A DNA stretch of 64,000 bases, taken from contig CAVPUY010000008.1 in assembly GCA_963709075.1 (NCBI GenBank), positions 1 to 64,000 on the forward strand, in the 5' to 3' direction. The notes below the pieces were generated by a model. The model did not search any database and was not told the origin of the DNA. It was given only the letters and a program-made list of their open reading frames with translations. This DNA is from Palsa-506 sp963709075. GTDB taxonomy: Bacteria; Actinomycetota; Actinomycetes; Streptosporangiales; Streptosporangiaceae. The position numbers were made by a program, and so were the translations under genes. Each line of letters begins with the position of its first letter. Within the stretch, counting starts at the first letter, position 1. Positions 1 to 8,362 of this stretch are shown here, piece after piece.

Positions 1-302
1 GACGGCTTTGGCCGCTGGGCGGCGGGGGCTGTGGGATGCGGTGGTGGCAAGGGCTTCCTGGACGCGCCGGGTGGCTGGGGCGCCGATGCGCTGGTAGGTC
101 GTGAGTGCCTGCTGCGGGTGCGCTGCGCCGTCACCGGGGTTGCCGTCCAGGAGGTTCAGCGGCCGATGCCTTCGAGGGCGCGTGCTTCCTCCAGGGGCGC
201 GCTGATGTCGCGGGCGATGGCCAGCGCCCGGGTGGTGGTCGCGGGCTCAAACAGCAGCTGGACCAGCGCGCCTGCGCGCGGCCGGAAACGCTGGCCCGGC
301 TC
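1..302 (-). pseudogene. Decayed TPR-protein 3' fragment
   Basis: The minus strand reads as a tetratricopeptide-type helical repeat (residues like TRALAIARDISAPLEEAR, then LLDGNPGDGAA and YQRIGAPATRRV). It is interrupted by a stop and a frame change near 140-155. This pattern is typical of the C-terminal TPR part of large actinobacterial AfsR/SARP or NB-ARC regulators. No intact frame crosses the region, and the 3' side runs off the window edge. I read it as a degraded gene end. The original length and domain partners cannot be seen. Confidence 0.5.
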
Positions 303-446
303 ACCCGGCCGCTGGGTACATTCTGGGCGTCCCCTGATCCACTGCTTGCCTGGCTCCGAGGATCATGCCAAGGGCGTGTGATGGTGCTGCGATAGGGTCT
401 GTGCTCGGTGGCTGCGCGCCGTCCGCCCTGCTCGGGAGGGAAAGTA

Positions 447-1052
447 GTGATCCGCGTTCTGGTGGCCGAGGACATGCGGATTCTGCGTGACACGCTGGTC
501 GCGGTGCTGAATCTGGAGGATGACATCGACGTGGTCGCCCAGGTGGCAGATGGCGAGGCGATCGTGCCGATGGTGGTGGCGGACCGCCCGGATGTGGCGG
601 TAGTGGACATTGACCTGCCGGGCGCTGACGGGCTGTCGGCCGCGGCGGTGCTGCACGAGCGGTGCCCGCAATGCCATGTGCTGATCCTGACGGTGCTGAG
701 CAGGCCCGGGGAACTGCGCCGGGCGCTGGCGGCGCACGTCTCGGGTTTCCTGCCTAAGGACACGCCGTCCGGGGAGCTGGTGGATGCGGTCCGGCGGGTC
801 GCCGCCGGCGAGCGGGTGATCGACCCGCAGCTGGCCCTGAAGGCGCTGGAAGTTCCCGGGAATCCGCTGTCACCACGCGAGGTGGACGTGCTGAGACAGT
901 TCGCGGCCGGGGCCGGGCCGGCCGAGATCGCAGCCGCACTGCACCTGTCCTATGGCACGGTGCGCAACTACCTGGCCTCAGCGGTCACTAAGCTCGGCGC
1001 GCGCAACCGGGTGGACGCGGTGCGGATCGCCGCGGAGGCCGGCTGGCTGTGA
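447..1052 (+). CDS. NarL/FixJ-family response regulator (DesR-like)
   Basis: About 201 residues. An N-terminal receiver domain shows the acidic pocket (VAED), the phospho-acceptor Asp in VVDIDLPG and the conserved Lys in FLPKD. A C-terminal LuxR-type HTH runs from LSPREVDVL through the recognition helix YGTVRNYL. The GTG at 447 is chosen because a GGGAGGG ribosome site lies seven bases upstream; in-frame codons further upstream have no such site. It probably takes phosphate from a HisKA_3 sensor kinase and binds DNA. The double kinase encoded convergently at 1471-3534 is the obvious candidate partner, but that pairing is inferred from position. Confidence 0.85.
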   Translation: MIRVLVAEDMRILRDTLVAVLNLEDDIDVVAQVADGEAIVPMVVADRPDVAVVDIDLPGADGLSAAAVLHERCPQCHVLILTVLSRPGELRRALAAHVSGFLPKDTPSGELVDAVRRVAAGERVIDPQLALKALEVPGNPLSPREVDVLRQFAAGAGPAEIAAALHLSYGTVRNYLASAVTKLGARNRVDAVRIAAEAGWL

Positions 1053-1191
1053 CCCGCGCCGCGGCCGCTGCCGGACGGCCCTTGGGGGGCTGGGTGCCGG
1101 GATGCGCAGAATGCATGACCTGGGGGTGTGGTTTTGCACGCCCCTGTCGTGCCGGGCGCCGTTACGCGACGGCTGGCCGGTGGCCGAGACT

Positions 1192-1210
1192 GGGGGGGGG
1201 GGGGGGGGGG
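1192..1210. repeat. Poly-G tract (19 G)
   Basis: Nineteen consecutive G residues interrupt the sequence just before the readable part of a response-regulator fragment. Upstream of the tract, no frame resembles a receiver N-terminus. The run may be real (slippage-prone) or an assembly or base-calling artefact covering lost sequence. Confidence 0.9.
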
Positions 1211-1574
1211 AGGCGGACATCGAGGTGGCCGTCGCGGTGGCATCCGGTGACCTGATCATGCCCGCCGCGCTGAAACACCGCCCGGACGTCGCGCTGCTGG
1301 ATGTCGGCTTGCCCGGCGCCGACGGGCTGACCGCTGCGGCCGAGCTGGCCATTCGGCTGCCCGGATGCCGGGTACTGATCCTGACCGGGCTGGAGCCTCG
1401 GGCCACCTGGGCGCGGCCATGCGCGCTGGGGCGTCCGGGTTCCTGCTCAAGGACAAGCCGGCCGAAGAGCTTATCGGCGCGGTGCGGGCGGTGGCCCGGG
1501 GCGAGCAGGTCGTGGACTCGCGGCTGGCCGGCCCGCCGTGCCAGCCGGAGCGGGACCGGGGGCCAGCTCGGTAG
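1211..1574 (+). pseudogene. Broken response-regulator receiver fragment
   Basis: The readable protein begins directly after the G19 tract with ADIEVAVAVASGDL and continues through a receiver core (RPDVALLDVGLPGADGL, phospho-acceptor Asp present). A one-base frame change near 1395-1405 leads into LGAAMRAGASGFLLKDKPAEEL. The first 40 or so receiver residues and the whole HTH domain are missing. The 3' end overlaps the kinase gene on the other strand. It closely resembles the intact regulator at 447-1052, so a tandem duplicate that decayed is likely. It should not produce a working regulator. Confidence 0.7.
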
Positions 1575-3534
1575 CCGGGCTAGGGCCGGGGGGACAGGGC
1601 AGCGGGATCTCCGCGCTGAGGTCGAATCGGTCGCCGGCCTGGCTGACGGTCAGCCACCCGCCCGCGGCGCGCACCCGGGCGGCCAGGTTAGCCAGGCCGC
1701 TGCCGGTACCATCATCAGCGGCCGGCCAGGCTGCGTGGTTCTGGGCGGCTGTCTGGCCGGACACGCCGTCGTTGCTGACATGCAGCCGCAGTGCGCCGTC
1801 TGCGGTCGTCGTCTTGATCATGCATGCCTTCGCGGTGGAATGGCGCAGGATGTTGGTCACCGCCTCGCGCAGCACCGGCACTAGGACGGCGTCCGCCGCG
1901 GGCGGCAGCGGCCCGGCGCCGGTATCGGCGCGGACGGTCACGCCAGCTGAGGCAAGGATCTCCCGGGCGGCGGCGAGCTCGGCATCCAGCGGCAGATGCC
2001 GGCTAGCTTCGGTGACCAGCCTGATGTCCGCGCGGGCATGAGCGCAGATCTGCCCCATCTCCGCGATCTCGGCTGCTGCCCGGGCGTCGTCCCGGCCGAT
2101 CAGCCGCCCGATCAGGTCGGCTTTCAGCGCGATCGCTGACAGGCCCAGGCCGAGCAAGTCGTGGACGTCCTGCGCCACGCGCAGGCGTTCTTGCAGCACC
2201 GCCATCTTGGCCAGCTCACCGCGGAGTGCCTCCAGCTGGCGGGCTGTCCCGGCCAGCCAGGACAGCCCGTACACCGTCAGGCCGACTCCTACGGCGGCTG
2301 CCGCCTCGTATAGCACGACGGCCCATCCCTGTTGCGGCGGCTGGCCGACCTGGGGCACCTTGGCATATAACGCGGTCCAGCTGGCCACTACTGCCGCATA
2401 CCCGGCCCACCGCCACCGGCCGGGAACAAGCAGCAGGAATGAGCCGGCGGCAAACCCGACCAGGCTGCCGACGTAGCCCCGGTGCAGAACAAAGGGCATA
2501 TATACCAGTGCTGTCTGAATGGCCAGTGTCAGCGGCCACGCCTGAGGTGGGCGGCCTTCCGGCGCGTGCCGGGAGTGATACAGCTGCAACGACACGCACG
2601 CGGCGATGCTGGCCAGCAGCGCGGCGGCGCCCCCCGGATCGAGGTGCGCGAGATAGATGTTGTTCGCGATCCCCAGCCCGAACCCGCACAAGATCACGAC
2701 CAGGATAGCCCACGCCAACCGAGGGGCGATATCCGCTCCGGTCGCCGCAGCCGCTGGCTCGGGGCTGGGTGCCATGTGGCGGTCTGCGGTCACCGCCCGC
2801 GCCCGGGCGACCGCGTCCCTGGCGGCCACGCCCGCCGCCTCCATCTGCGCCCGCGCTCCCGCCGGGTTACCGGGCAAGGCCTGCTGTGCAGCCGCTGTCA
2901 TCGCCGCGACGCCAACCAGGCGCTCGCCGACCGCGGCCTGCAGATCCTCGGCGGCCTGCAGCCGCTCGCGGGCGACCGCGAGCTCAGCGAACCGCCCGCG
3001 CGCTGACTGCAGTTCCGCGACAAGATCGGACAGCCGGACCAGCCCGAAAAAAACCAGGCCGTCGTCCACGAAGACGACGACCACCCACAGGGCTCCCGAC
3101 CAGGCGGGCGCCAAGGGAAGGCCGACAAGACCGGCCCGTACCGCGACATCGGCCACGAGCAGCAAGCCAGCCAGCGGCCACGACAGCCGGCCCGGCAGCG
3201 TCAGCAGCGCCAGGCCAGCCAGCAGGCCCGCCACACCCTGCGCCCACTGCCCGCCGAACAGAGCGAAAGGAACAAAGGTCAGCATGCCCTGCACGGCCAG
3301 CAGCGGCCAGGTGTAGCGGGCCAGCAGCGGCCGGGTGCCCGGGACGGCATACAACAGCGGCAGGACGAACAACGCCACGATGAACGGCGCCTGGGCACCC
3401 TCGTCCGAGGCGACGGCGCCAGCCAGCCTCGCGACCAGCAGGGTGCACAGGACTGCGACGGTGATCGCGCTCGCCCGCCGGGATGCGTTGCCGCCTGTCC
3501 CGGCGGCTGCGCTGGTCCCGGTCATGTGCACCAC
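1471..3534 (-). CDS. Double DesK-like sensor histidine kinase
   Basis: 687 residues in two similar halves. Residues about 1-265 hold several membrane segments, a coiled coil and a degenerate dimerisation helix in which the phospho-accepting His is Gln (EDLQAAVG). The second half repeats this plan with further membrane segments and an intact HisKA_3 box (AQDVHDLLG), then a HATPase_c domain with a conserved N box (REAVTNILRHS) and G box (GTGSGLANLAARV). A Pro/Ala-rich tail follows, antisense to the broken receiver fragment. One-half DesK-type kinases are usual; an in-frame tandem pair is uncommon. Only the second half should autophosphorylate. Start is the first in-frame codon (a Met three codons later is also possible); no clear ribosome site is visible. 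The regulator at 447-1052 is the likely partner. Confidence 0.8.
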   Translation of the reverse strand: MVHMTGTSAAAGTGGNASRRASAITVAVLCTLLVARLAGAVASDEGAQAPFIVALFVLPLLYAVPGTRPLLARYTWPLLAVQGMLTFVPFALFGGQWAQGVAGLLAGLALLTLPGRLSWPLAGLLLVADVAVRAGLVGLPLAPAWSGALWVVVVFVDDGLVFFGLVRLSDLVAELQSARGRFAELAVARERLQAAEDLQAAVGERLVGVAAMTAAAQQALPGNPAGARAQMEAAGVAARDAVARARAVTADRHMAPSPEPAAAATGADIAPRLAWAILVVILCGFGLGIANNIYLAHLDPGGAAALLASIAACVSLQLYHSRHAPEGRPPQAWPLTLAIQTALVYMPFVLHRGYVGSLVGFAAGSFLLLVPGRWRWAGYAAVVASWTALYAKVPQVGQPPQQGWAVVLYEAAAAVGVGLTVYGLSWLAGTARQLEALRGELAKMAVLQERLRVAQDVHDLLGLGLSAIALKADLIGRLIGRDDARAAAEIAEMGQICAHARADIRLVTEASRHLPLDAELAAAREILASAGVTVRADTGAGPLPPAADAVLVPVLREAVTNILRHSTAKACMIKTTTADGALRLHVSNDGVSGQTAAQNHAAWPAADDGTGSGLANLAARVRAAGGWLTVSQAGDRFDLSAEIPLPCPPGPSPATELAPGPAPAGTAGRPAASPRPARPGPPPAPRR

Positions 3535-3686
3535 TATGACCCGCGCCTATCTGCCCGGCAACCTAGCCAGCAGGCACCCTGGGCGGCCGGGCGTGCACTC
3601 TGCACGCACGGTCAGTGCAAACACCACGCCGGCCTCGTGCCCGCCGCACTAGCCGCGCCGGCCGGTGCCGTCCAAGACTTGCGGAC

Positions 3687-3950
3687 ATGAGCGTCTGGAT
3701 CCTCAACCTCGTCATCCTGGCCATCATCCCGTTCTTCTTCAAGGGAGCCGCTTCCTCTGGATACGGCCTGCTCCTGGAGACCACCGGGCTGGCGGCAGGG
3801 CTGGCGCTCGGCACCCTCGCCGCCACGCAGATCCACGCCACCCACGACGACCAGGCCGGCCGCCCCGTTTCCCGGGCCGGCCTGCCGTATGCCGCCGTCC
3901 CGGCCGGCCGCATCTGCTCCGCCTACGGGCTCCTTGAAGGACGCGCGTGA
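3687..3950 (+). CDS. Small membrane protein of unknown function
   Basis: 87 residues, starting MSVWILNLVILAIIPFFF: an N-terminal membrane helix, then a Gly/Ala-rich second hydrophobic stretch (residues about 28-45) and a polar tail. The ATG at 3687 is chosen because the hydrophobic helix begins there; in-frame sequence upstream is Arg-rich and unlike a protein start. The stop overlaps the start of the MFS exporter, so the two are probably cotranslated. I do not recognise a family. An accessory or leader role for the exporter is a guess from position only. Confidence 0.55.
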   Translation: MSVWILNLVILAIIPFFFKGAASSGYGLLLETTGLAAGLALGTLAATQIHATHDDQAGRPVSRAGLPYAAVPAGRICSAYGLLEGRA

Positions 3951-5623
3951 TGTCCGGCTTGAACGCGCCCCCAGTGGTCGTCCCTGGCCGGCCCGGCCGG
4001 CCGGGGGCCCGGTGGCGAGGACGGGCAGCGCCAGCCGGCGCCGACCGGGTGCATGCCCGGCGGTGGGCGATACTCGCCGTGCTGTGCCTGAGTGTTTTCC
4101 TCGCGCTGATCGACAACACGATCGTCAACGTCGCGCTGCCCTCGATCAGCAGGCAGCTCCACGCGACGACCAGCGACCTGCAGTGGATCGTCGACGCTTA
4201 CTCCCTCGTCTTCGCGTCGCTGCTGCTGGTGGGGGGGAGCCTGGGCGACCGGTACGGGCGCAAGGGCGCCCTCCAGATCGGGCTGGTGGGCTTCGCCGGG
4301 TTCTCGGCCTTCGCCGGGCTCTCGGGCAGCACGCACGTGCTGATCGTGGCCCGCGGCCTGATGGGCGCGGCCGCGGCCCTGATCTTCCCGGCCACGCTGG
4401 CCATCCTCACCAACACCTTCACCGACGCCAAGGAGAGAGCAGCGGCGGTCGGCGTGTGGACCGGGATCACCGGCCTAGGCGTGGCGCTCGGCCCGATCAC
4501 CGGCGGCCTGTTGCTCGAGCACTTCTCCTGGAGCTCAATCTTCTTCGCTACCATCCCCATCGCCGTGCTGGCCCTGGCGCTCGGCGCGTGGCTCGTGCCG
4601 ACCAGCCGCGACCCGGCGGCCCCGCGGCTGGATCTGGCCGGCTTCATCCTGTCGATCGCCGGGGTCGCGGCGGTTGTCTACTCGACGATCGAGGCGCCGG
4701 CGCGTGGCTGGTCGGCTCCGGTCACCCTGGCCGGCTACGGTGCCGGCGTCGCCCTGCTGGCGGTGTTCGCTGTCTGGGAGCGCCGGGTCAGCGAGCCGAT
4801 GCTCGACATCACCTTGTTCCGCAACATCCGCTTCAGCGCCGCCAGCTTCTCGATCACCGTCGCGTTCTTCGGCCTGTTCGGCTTCATCTTCTTGATCACC
4901 TTGTACTTCCAGCTCGTCCACGGCTACAGCCCGCTTTCGGCCGGCGTGCGCACGCTGCCCTTCGCCCTCGGCGTCGGCGCTGCCGCGCCGGCCGCTCCGA
5001 TTCTCGCCCGCCGTCTGGGCACCAAGATCGTGGTCCCGGCCGGCCTGATCCTGATGGGCGCCGGTTTCTTCGTCGCCTCGACCCTCGGCAGCGACAGCGC
5101 GTACTTCGGCCCGGTCCTAGTCTCCATGGTGTTGATGGCAGTCGGGCTCGGCCTGGTCACCGCGCCGTCGACCGGTGCCATCCTTGCGGTCCTCCCGCTG
5201 GGCAAGGCGGGGGTCGGCTCGGCGGTCAACGACGTCACCCGGGAGCTCGGCGGAACCTTCGGGGTGGCGGTGGTCGGGGCCGTGTTCTCATCGGTCTACG
5301 GCCCGCGTCTGGCCCAGCTCCTGCACGGTGCGGGCTTGCCGGCGCCAGCCCTCGCCGCCGCCCGGCAGTCACCGGCGGCCGCGCTCCAGGTCGCGGGGCG
5401 GGCGCCGGCGAGCGCCCACGCGGCGATCATCGACGCCGCCAACCGGGCTTTCGTCGCCGGGCTCAGCCGGGGCTCGCTGGTCTGCGCCGGTGTCGTCGCC
5501 CTCGGAGCCGTGTTTGCCTTCCTCGTCCTGCCCCGCCGGCTTCCCGGCATCGTGCCGAGCCCGCCAACTTCACCGGGATCCAAGCCCAGGCAGATATCCT
5601 CAGCGAAATTAGGCCAGCCATGA
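3950..5623 (+). CDS. MFS drug exporter, DHA2 (14-TM, EmrB/QacA) family
   Basis: About 557 residues with 14 predicted membrane helices after a 40-residue polar N-terminus. Signature pieces: LALIDNTIVNVALPSI in TM1, motif A GGSLGDRYGRKG between TM2 and TM3, and a motif C-like stretch GLGVALGPITGG in TM5. Members export hydrophobic cations, antibiotics or dyes using the proton gradient. The ATG at 3950 overlaps the stop of the preceding small protein; a GTG one codon earlier is the alternative. It lies in the probable element ending at the tRNA remnant near 6025. Substrate cannot be inferred. Confidence 0.9.
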   Translation: MSGLNAPPVVVPGRPGRPGARWRGRAAPAGADRVHARRWAILAVLCLSVFLALIDNTIVNVALPSISRQLHATTSDLQWIVDAYSLVFASLLLVGGSLGDRYGRKGALQIGLVGFAGFSAFAGLSGSTHVLIVARGLMGAAAALIFPATLAILTNTFTDAKERAAAVGVWTGITGLGVALGPITGGLLLEHFSWSSIFFATIPIAVLALALGAWLVPTSRDPAAPRLDLAGFILSIAGVAAVVYSTIEAPARGWSAPVTLAGYGAGVALLAVFAVWERRVSEPMLDITLFRNIRFSAASFSITVAFFGLFGFIFLITLYFQLVHGYSPLSAGVRTLPFALGVGAAAPAAPILARRLGTKIVVPAGLILMGAGFFVASTLGSDSAYFGPVLVSMVLMAVGLGLVTAPSTGAILAVLPLGKAGVGSAVNDVTRELGGTFGVAVVGAVFSSVYGPRLAQLLHGAGLPAPALAAARQSPAAALQVAGRAPASAHAAIIDAANRAFVAGLSRGSLVCAGVVALGAVFAFLVLPRRLPGIVPSPPTSPGSKPRQISSAKLGQP

Positions 5624-5778
5624 AGTACGTCAAGCTGACAGACCCGCCGCAGAAGGTTCGCATTTGCAGCGATGAGAGGCGGCACGTGTCTGCAGTTACT
5701 TCACCTATGGCGCCAGCCACGTCTTCGGCCCTCAGCTCGGCAGCACCGTCGGCACAGTGCTTTCAAGAGGAGTTGACC

Positions 5779-5983
5779 ATGCCGACGCTGCACTGGACGA
5801 TCCCTGACCGGCCCCACCCGGCACGCAGGCCCACGCGATGGCGCCCAATGGGAGAGCCCGGAGTCGTTCACCAGCATGCTCGCCGACCCGGCGGCCAGCG
5901 AATGGCTCCGCGAACTCGCCGAGATCGGCACGCCCGCACCCGTGCTCTGCCGAGTCGTCTACGTCCCCCACGCATCCGAGTAA
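5779..5983 (+). pseudogene. Frame-broken small ORF
   Basis: An ATG preceded by AAGAGGAGTTGACC (a good ribosome site) opens MPTLHWTIPDRPHPAR, a start seen in small actinobacterial monooxygenase-like proteins. The frame then changes near 5850 into ESPESFTSMLADPAASEW, ending PVLCRVVYVPHASE. Length is 3n+1, so one indel separates the halves. The second half does not resemble the usual continuation of the first, so an internal deletion is also possible. Probably non-functional. Confidence 0.4.
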
Positions 5984-5985
5984 CC

Positions 5986-6028
5986 GGGGGGCAACCCCTC
6001 AGGAGTTCGAATCTCCTATCCTCCGCCC
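5986..6028 (+). other. tRNA-Ser 3' remnant, candidate att site
   Basis: The sequence has a serine-type variable arm (GGGG-CAA-CCCC), a T arm (AGGAG, loop TTCGAAT, CTCCT) and the 3' acceptor strand ATCCTCC followed by G and CC. There is no 5' half (no D arm or anticodon arm). It is not a copy of any of the three complete serine tRNAs in this window, whose acceptor strands differ. From memory it resembles tRNA-Ser(GGA). Such displaced 3' ends are left at the far edge of elements integrated in a tRNA gene. By orientation the intact tRNA and the element would lie to the left. Confidence 0.6.
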
Positions 6029-6166
6029 ACTTGACCTGCAAACCCGGGCCCTGGCGGCCGCCGGGCGGGCGTCTTGTGCGGGGGCGGTTGCCGTCCAGTC
6101 ACAGACGGGCTTGGCGGGTTCCGGGAGTCACGGATACTGCTACGGCGGGTTCGGGCAAGACGCCCC

Positions 6167-6394
6167 CTATTCGCGGATGATCATGAGCGCGGCTTCGCGT
6201 TCGAGGTCGATGAAGGGCTCGCCGCTGACGTCGACGGCTACCGGTCGATGGTGCCGCCGGTGAAGGTGTAGGGGGGCTGGCCGGGGTGGTCGTCGGTGAC
6301 GGGCTCGCCGTTGTGCCGGCCGACGTACAGGCCCGCGCCGGCGATGGCGAAAGCGCTGAGCTGGGTCTTGATCTGCGCCTCGCCGACCGGCTGT
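6167..6394 (-). pseudogene. Arylsulfatase C-terminal remnant
   Basis: Minus-strand sequence reads AQIKTQLSAFAIAGAGLYVG, then a stretch ending FTGGTIDR and a stop. One frame over it continues VAVDVSGEPFIDLEREAA and ends MIIRE. Together these look like the last 70 or so residues of actinobacterial arylsulfatases, with one frame break and no catalytic domain. It sits just outside the tRNA remnant and may be host sequence truncated by an integration or deletion. Confidence 0.45.
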
Positions 6395-6517
6395 GATCAG
6401 CCCCGTCCGGGAGCACAAGGCATGTCCTCCGTCGGCTGATGCGCGACAGTCGTCCGCCAGGCTCGTGACCCGCAGGTTTCAAGGTGCGAGCCCGGCAGCG
6501 GCCGTCCTCGACGGGCG

Positions 6518-7750
6518 CTACCCGAGCTGGTCGCGGCGGCGTGTCAGGTAGGCGGTCTCGGCCGTGTTGCCCGCCAGCTCGATGGCCTTGCCGTACGCCG
6601 CGCGCGACTTCTGACTGCGGCCCAGCCGGCGCAGCAGGTCGGCGCGGGTGGCATGGTAAGCGTGATAGCCGGCCAGCTTGTCCTCAAGACGGTCGACCGC
6701 CGCCAGTGCCGCCTCCGGGCCGTCAAGCTCGGCGACCGCGATGGCCCGGTTGAGGGCGATGATCGGCGAGGGGTCAAGGCGGACGAGTTGGTCGTAGAGG
6801 GCGATGACCTGCGACCAGTCGGTGTCGCGGACGTCGCGGGCGGAAGTGTGCACGGCGCTGATCGCCGCGAGGATCTGGTAGCGACCCGGTGCCACCCCGG
6901 CGGCCAGGCGCTCGCGCACCAGCTGGTGACCCTCGGCGATCAGCGCCGTGTCCCAGGCGCCACGGTCCTGCTCGCCGAGGGTGACCAGTTCGCCGCTGGC
7001 CGAAACCCGGGCGGTGCGGCGGGCCTCGGTGAGGAGCATCAGTGCCAGCAGCCCGGCCACCTCACCGTCGGCCGGCAGGAGGGCACGGATCAGGCGGGTG
7101 AGCCGGATCGCCTCGGCGGTCAGGTCGTGACGTACGGGATCGGTCCCGGGGCCGGTCGCCAGGTAGCCCTCGTTGAAGACGAGGTAGAGGACAGCGAGTA
7201 CGCCGCAGACGCGTGCCGGGAGATCCTCCGCTGACGGCACCCGGTAAGGGATCCGAGCCGCCTTGATCTTGGCCTTCGCGCGGGTGATCCGCCGCCCTAC
7301 GGCGGCCTCCTGGACCAGGAAGGCACGGGCGATCTCGGGCACGGTCAGGCCGCCGGCCATCCGCAGTGTCAGCGCCACCCGGGCCTCCATCGCGAGCGCC
7401 GGGTGACAGCAGGTGAAGATCAGCCGGAGCCGGTCGTCCTCGATGACGCCGGGAGGCCCGGGCGGGTCGTCGTCGTACAACAGCTGGGCCTCCTTCTGCT
7501 TGTCGTCGCGCTTGTTCTCGCGCCGGATCCGGTCGATGGCCTTGCGGTGGGCGGTGGTGGTCAGCCAGCCGCCGGGGCTGGGGGGCACGCCGTCAGCCGG
7601 CCACCGCCCGACGGCGGTCGCGAACGCCTCGGCCGCCGCCTCCTCGGCGATGTCGAGGTCGCCGAAACGCCTGGTCAAGGCGGCGACCACCCGGGCCCAC
7701 TCCTCGTGGTGCGCCTGGGTGATCGCCTCCCGGACGTCGGCCACGCTCAC
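6518..7750 (-). CDS. ECF42-type RNA polymerase sigma factor
   Basis: 410 residues. Sigma region 2 spans about 10-90 (FGDLDIAEEAAAEAFATAV) and sigma region 4 about 115-170 (HPALAMEARVALTLRM, then an HTH with VPEIARAFLVQEAAVGRRI). A long C-terminal extension of about 200 residues (DUF6596/TPR-like, containing FNEGYLATGP and AEAIRLTRLI) follows. This layout, with a DGPF/YCII gene immediately upstream, defines ECF42. The GTG start overlaps the stop of the DGPF gene by four bases, so the two are coupled. There is no anti-sigma gene nearby, which fits this group; the C-terminal extension is thought to do the control. Confidence 0.88.
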   Translation of the reverse strand: MSVADVREAITQAHHEEWARVVAALTRRFGDLDIAEEAAAEAFATAVGRWPADGVPPSPGGWLTTTAHRKAIDRIRRENKRDDKQKEAQLLYDDDPPGPPGVIEDDRLRLIFTCCHPALAMEARVALTLRMAGGLTVPEIARAFLVQEAAVGRRITRAKAKIKAARIPYRVPSAEDLPARVCGVLAVLYLVFNEGYLATGPGTDPVRHDLTAEAIRLTRLIRALLPADGEVAGLLALMLLTEARRTARVSASGELVTLGEQDRGAWDTALIAEGHQLVRERLAAGVAPGRYQILAAISAVHTSARDVRDTDWSQVIALYDQLVRLDPSPIIALNRAIAVAELDGPEAALAAVDRLEDKLAGYHAYHATRADLLRRLGRSQKSRAAYGKAIELAGNTAETAYLTRRRDQLG

Positions 7751-8070
7751 AGGAACGGCCGCACCTCAATCTTCCGGTTGCAGGCCTTCGACCCCTCGGC
7801 GGCGAGCTTGAGCGCCACGTCGAGGTCGGCGGCCTCCATGATCCAGAAGCCGACGAGATACTCCTTCGACTCCACGAAGGGCCCGTCGGTGAATATCGTC
7901 TCCTCGCCCCGGTTGTCGATGACGGTGGCCGAGCTGGGCGACCCGAGGCCACCGGCGAAGACCCAGTGACCCTCGGCCTGGAGCCGGTCGTTGAACACGT
8001 CGATCGCAGCCATCTCGTCCGGGGTGGCGAGGCTGTCCGTGTCGTTGATCACGGAAACCAGGTACTGCAT
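7747..8070 (-). CDS. YCII/DGPF-domain protein, ECF42 partner
   Basis: 107 residues with the YCII-related ferredoxin-like fold and the namesake DGPF motif in IFTDGPFVESKEYLVGF. The ATG at 8070 is chosen because AGGAG lies eight bases upstream; an ATG three codons earlier is possible. DGPF proteins are small, of unclear biochemistry, and are found next to ECF42 sigma factors. It is translated just before the sigma factor with a four-base overlap. It may act as an effector or signal-linked partner; this is family-level inference. Confidence 0.85.
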   Translation of the reverse strand: MQYLVSVINDTDSLATPDEMAAIDVFNDRLQAEGHWVFAGGLGSPSSATVIDNRGEETIFTDGPFVESKEYLVGFWIMEAADLDVALKLAAEGSKACNRKIEVRPFL

Positions 8071-8362
8071 CCCGATCATCTCCTGTGGTCCGGGGCGCCC
8101 CTCGCGGGCGGCCGCTCACCTCTGCTACGAACCCCCCCGCCCCGATCCGACACCGCCGCCCGGACTTCTTTCAAGAACTCTCTGGCACGCCTGGTTAGGA
8201 GCAGCTGTCACTGTCCGCCACCCAGGTTCTCCGAGCAATCTGATGATATTTGTGGATTTCGGCAATGGGGGGCGTGAGGGTGGATGTAAACACCAGCCCC
8301 GGTGGCACCGGAGCCAGCAGCATTGACAGGCCACTGACGTCAAAGGGAGAGGAGCCGGCATC

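Noticed and set aside
3889..6180. Very long open frame (about 760 codons) on the plus strand
   Set aside because: It overlaps the MFS exporter in another frame, is Arg/Pro-rich and has no protein-like motifs; GC bias keeps it open.
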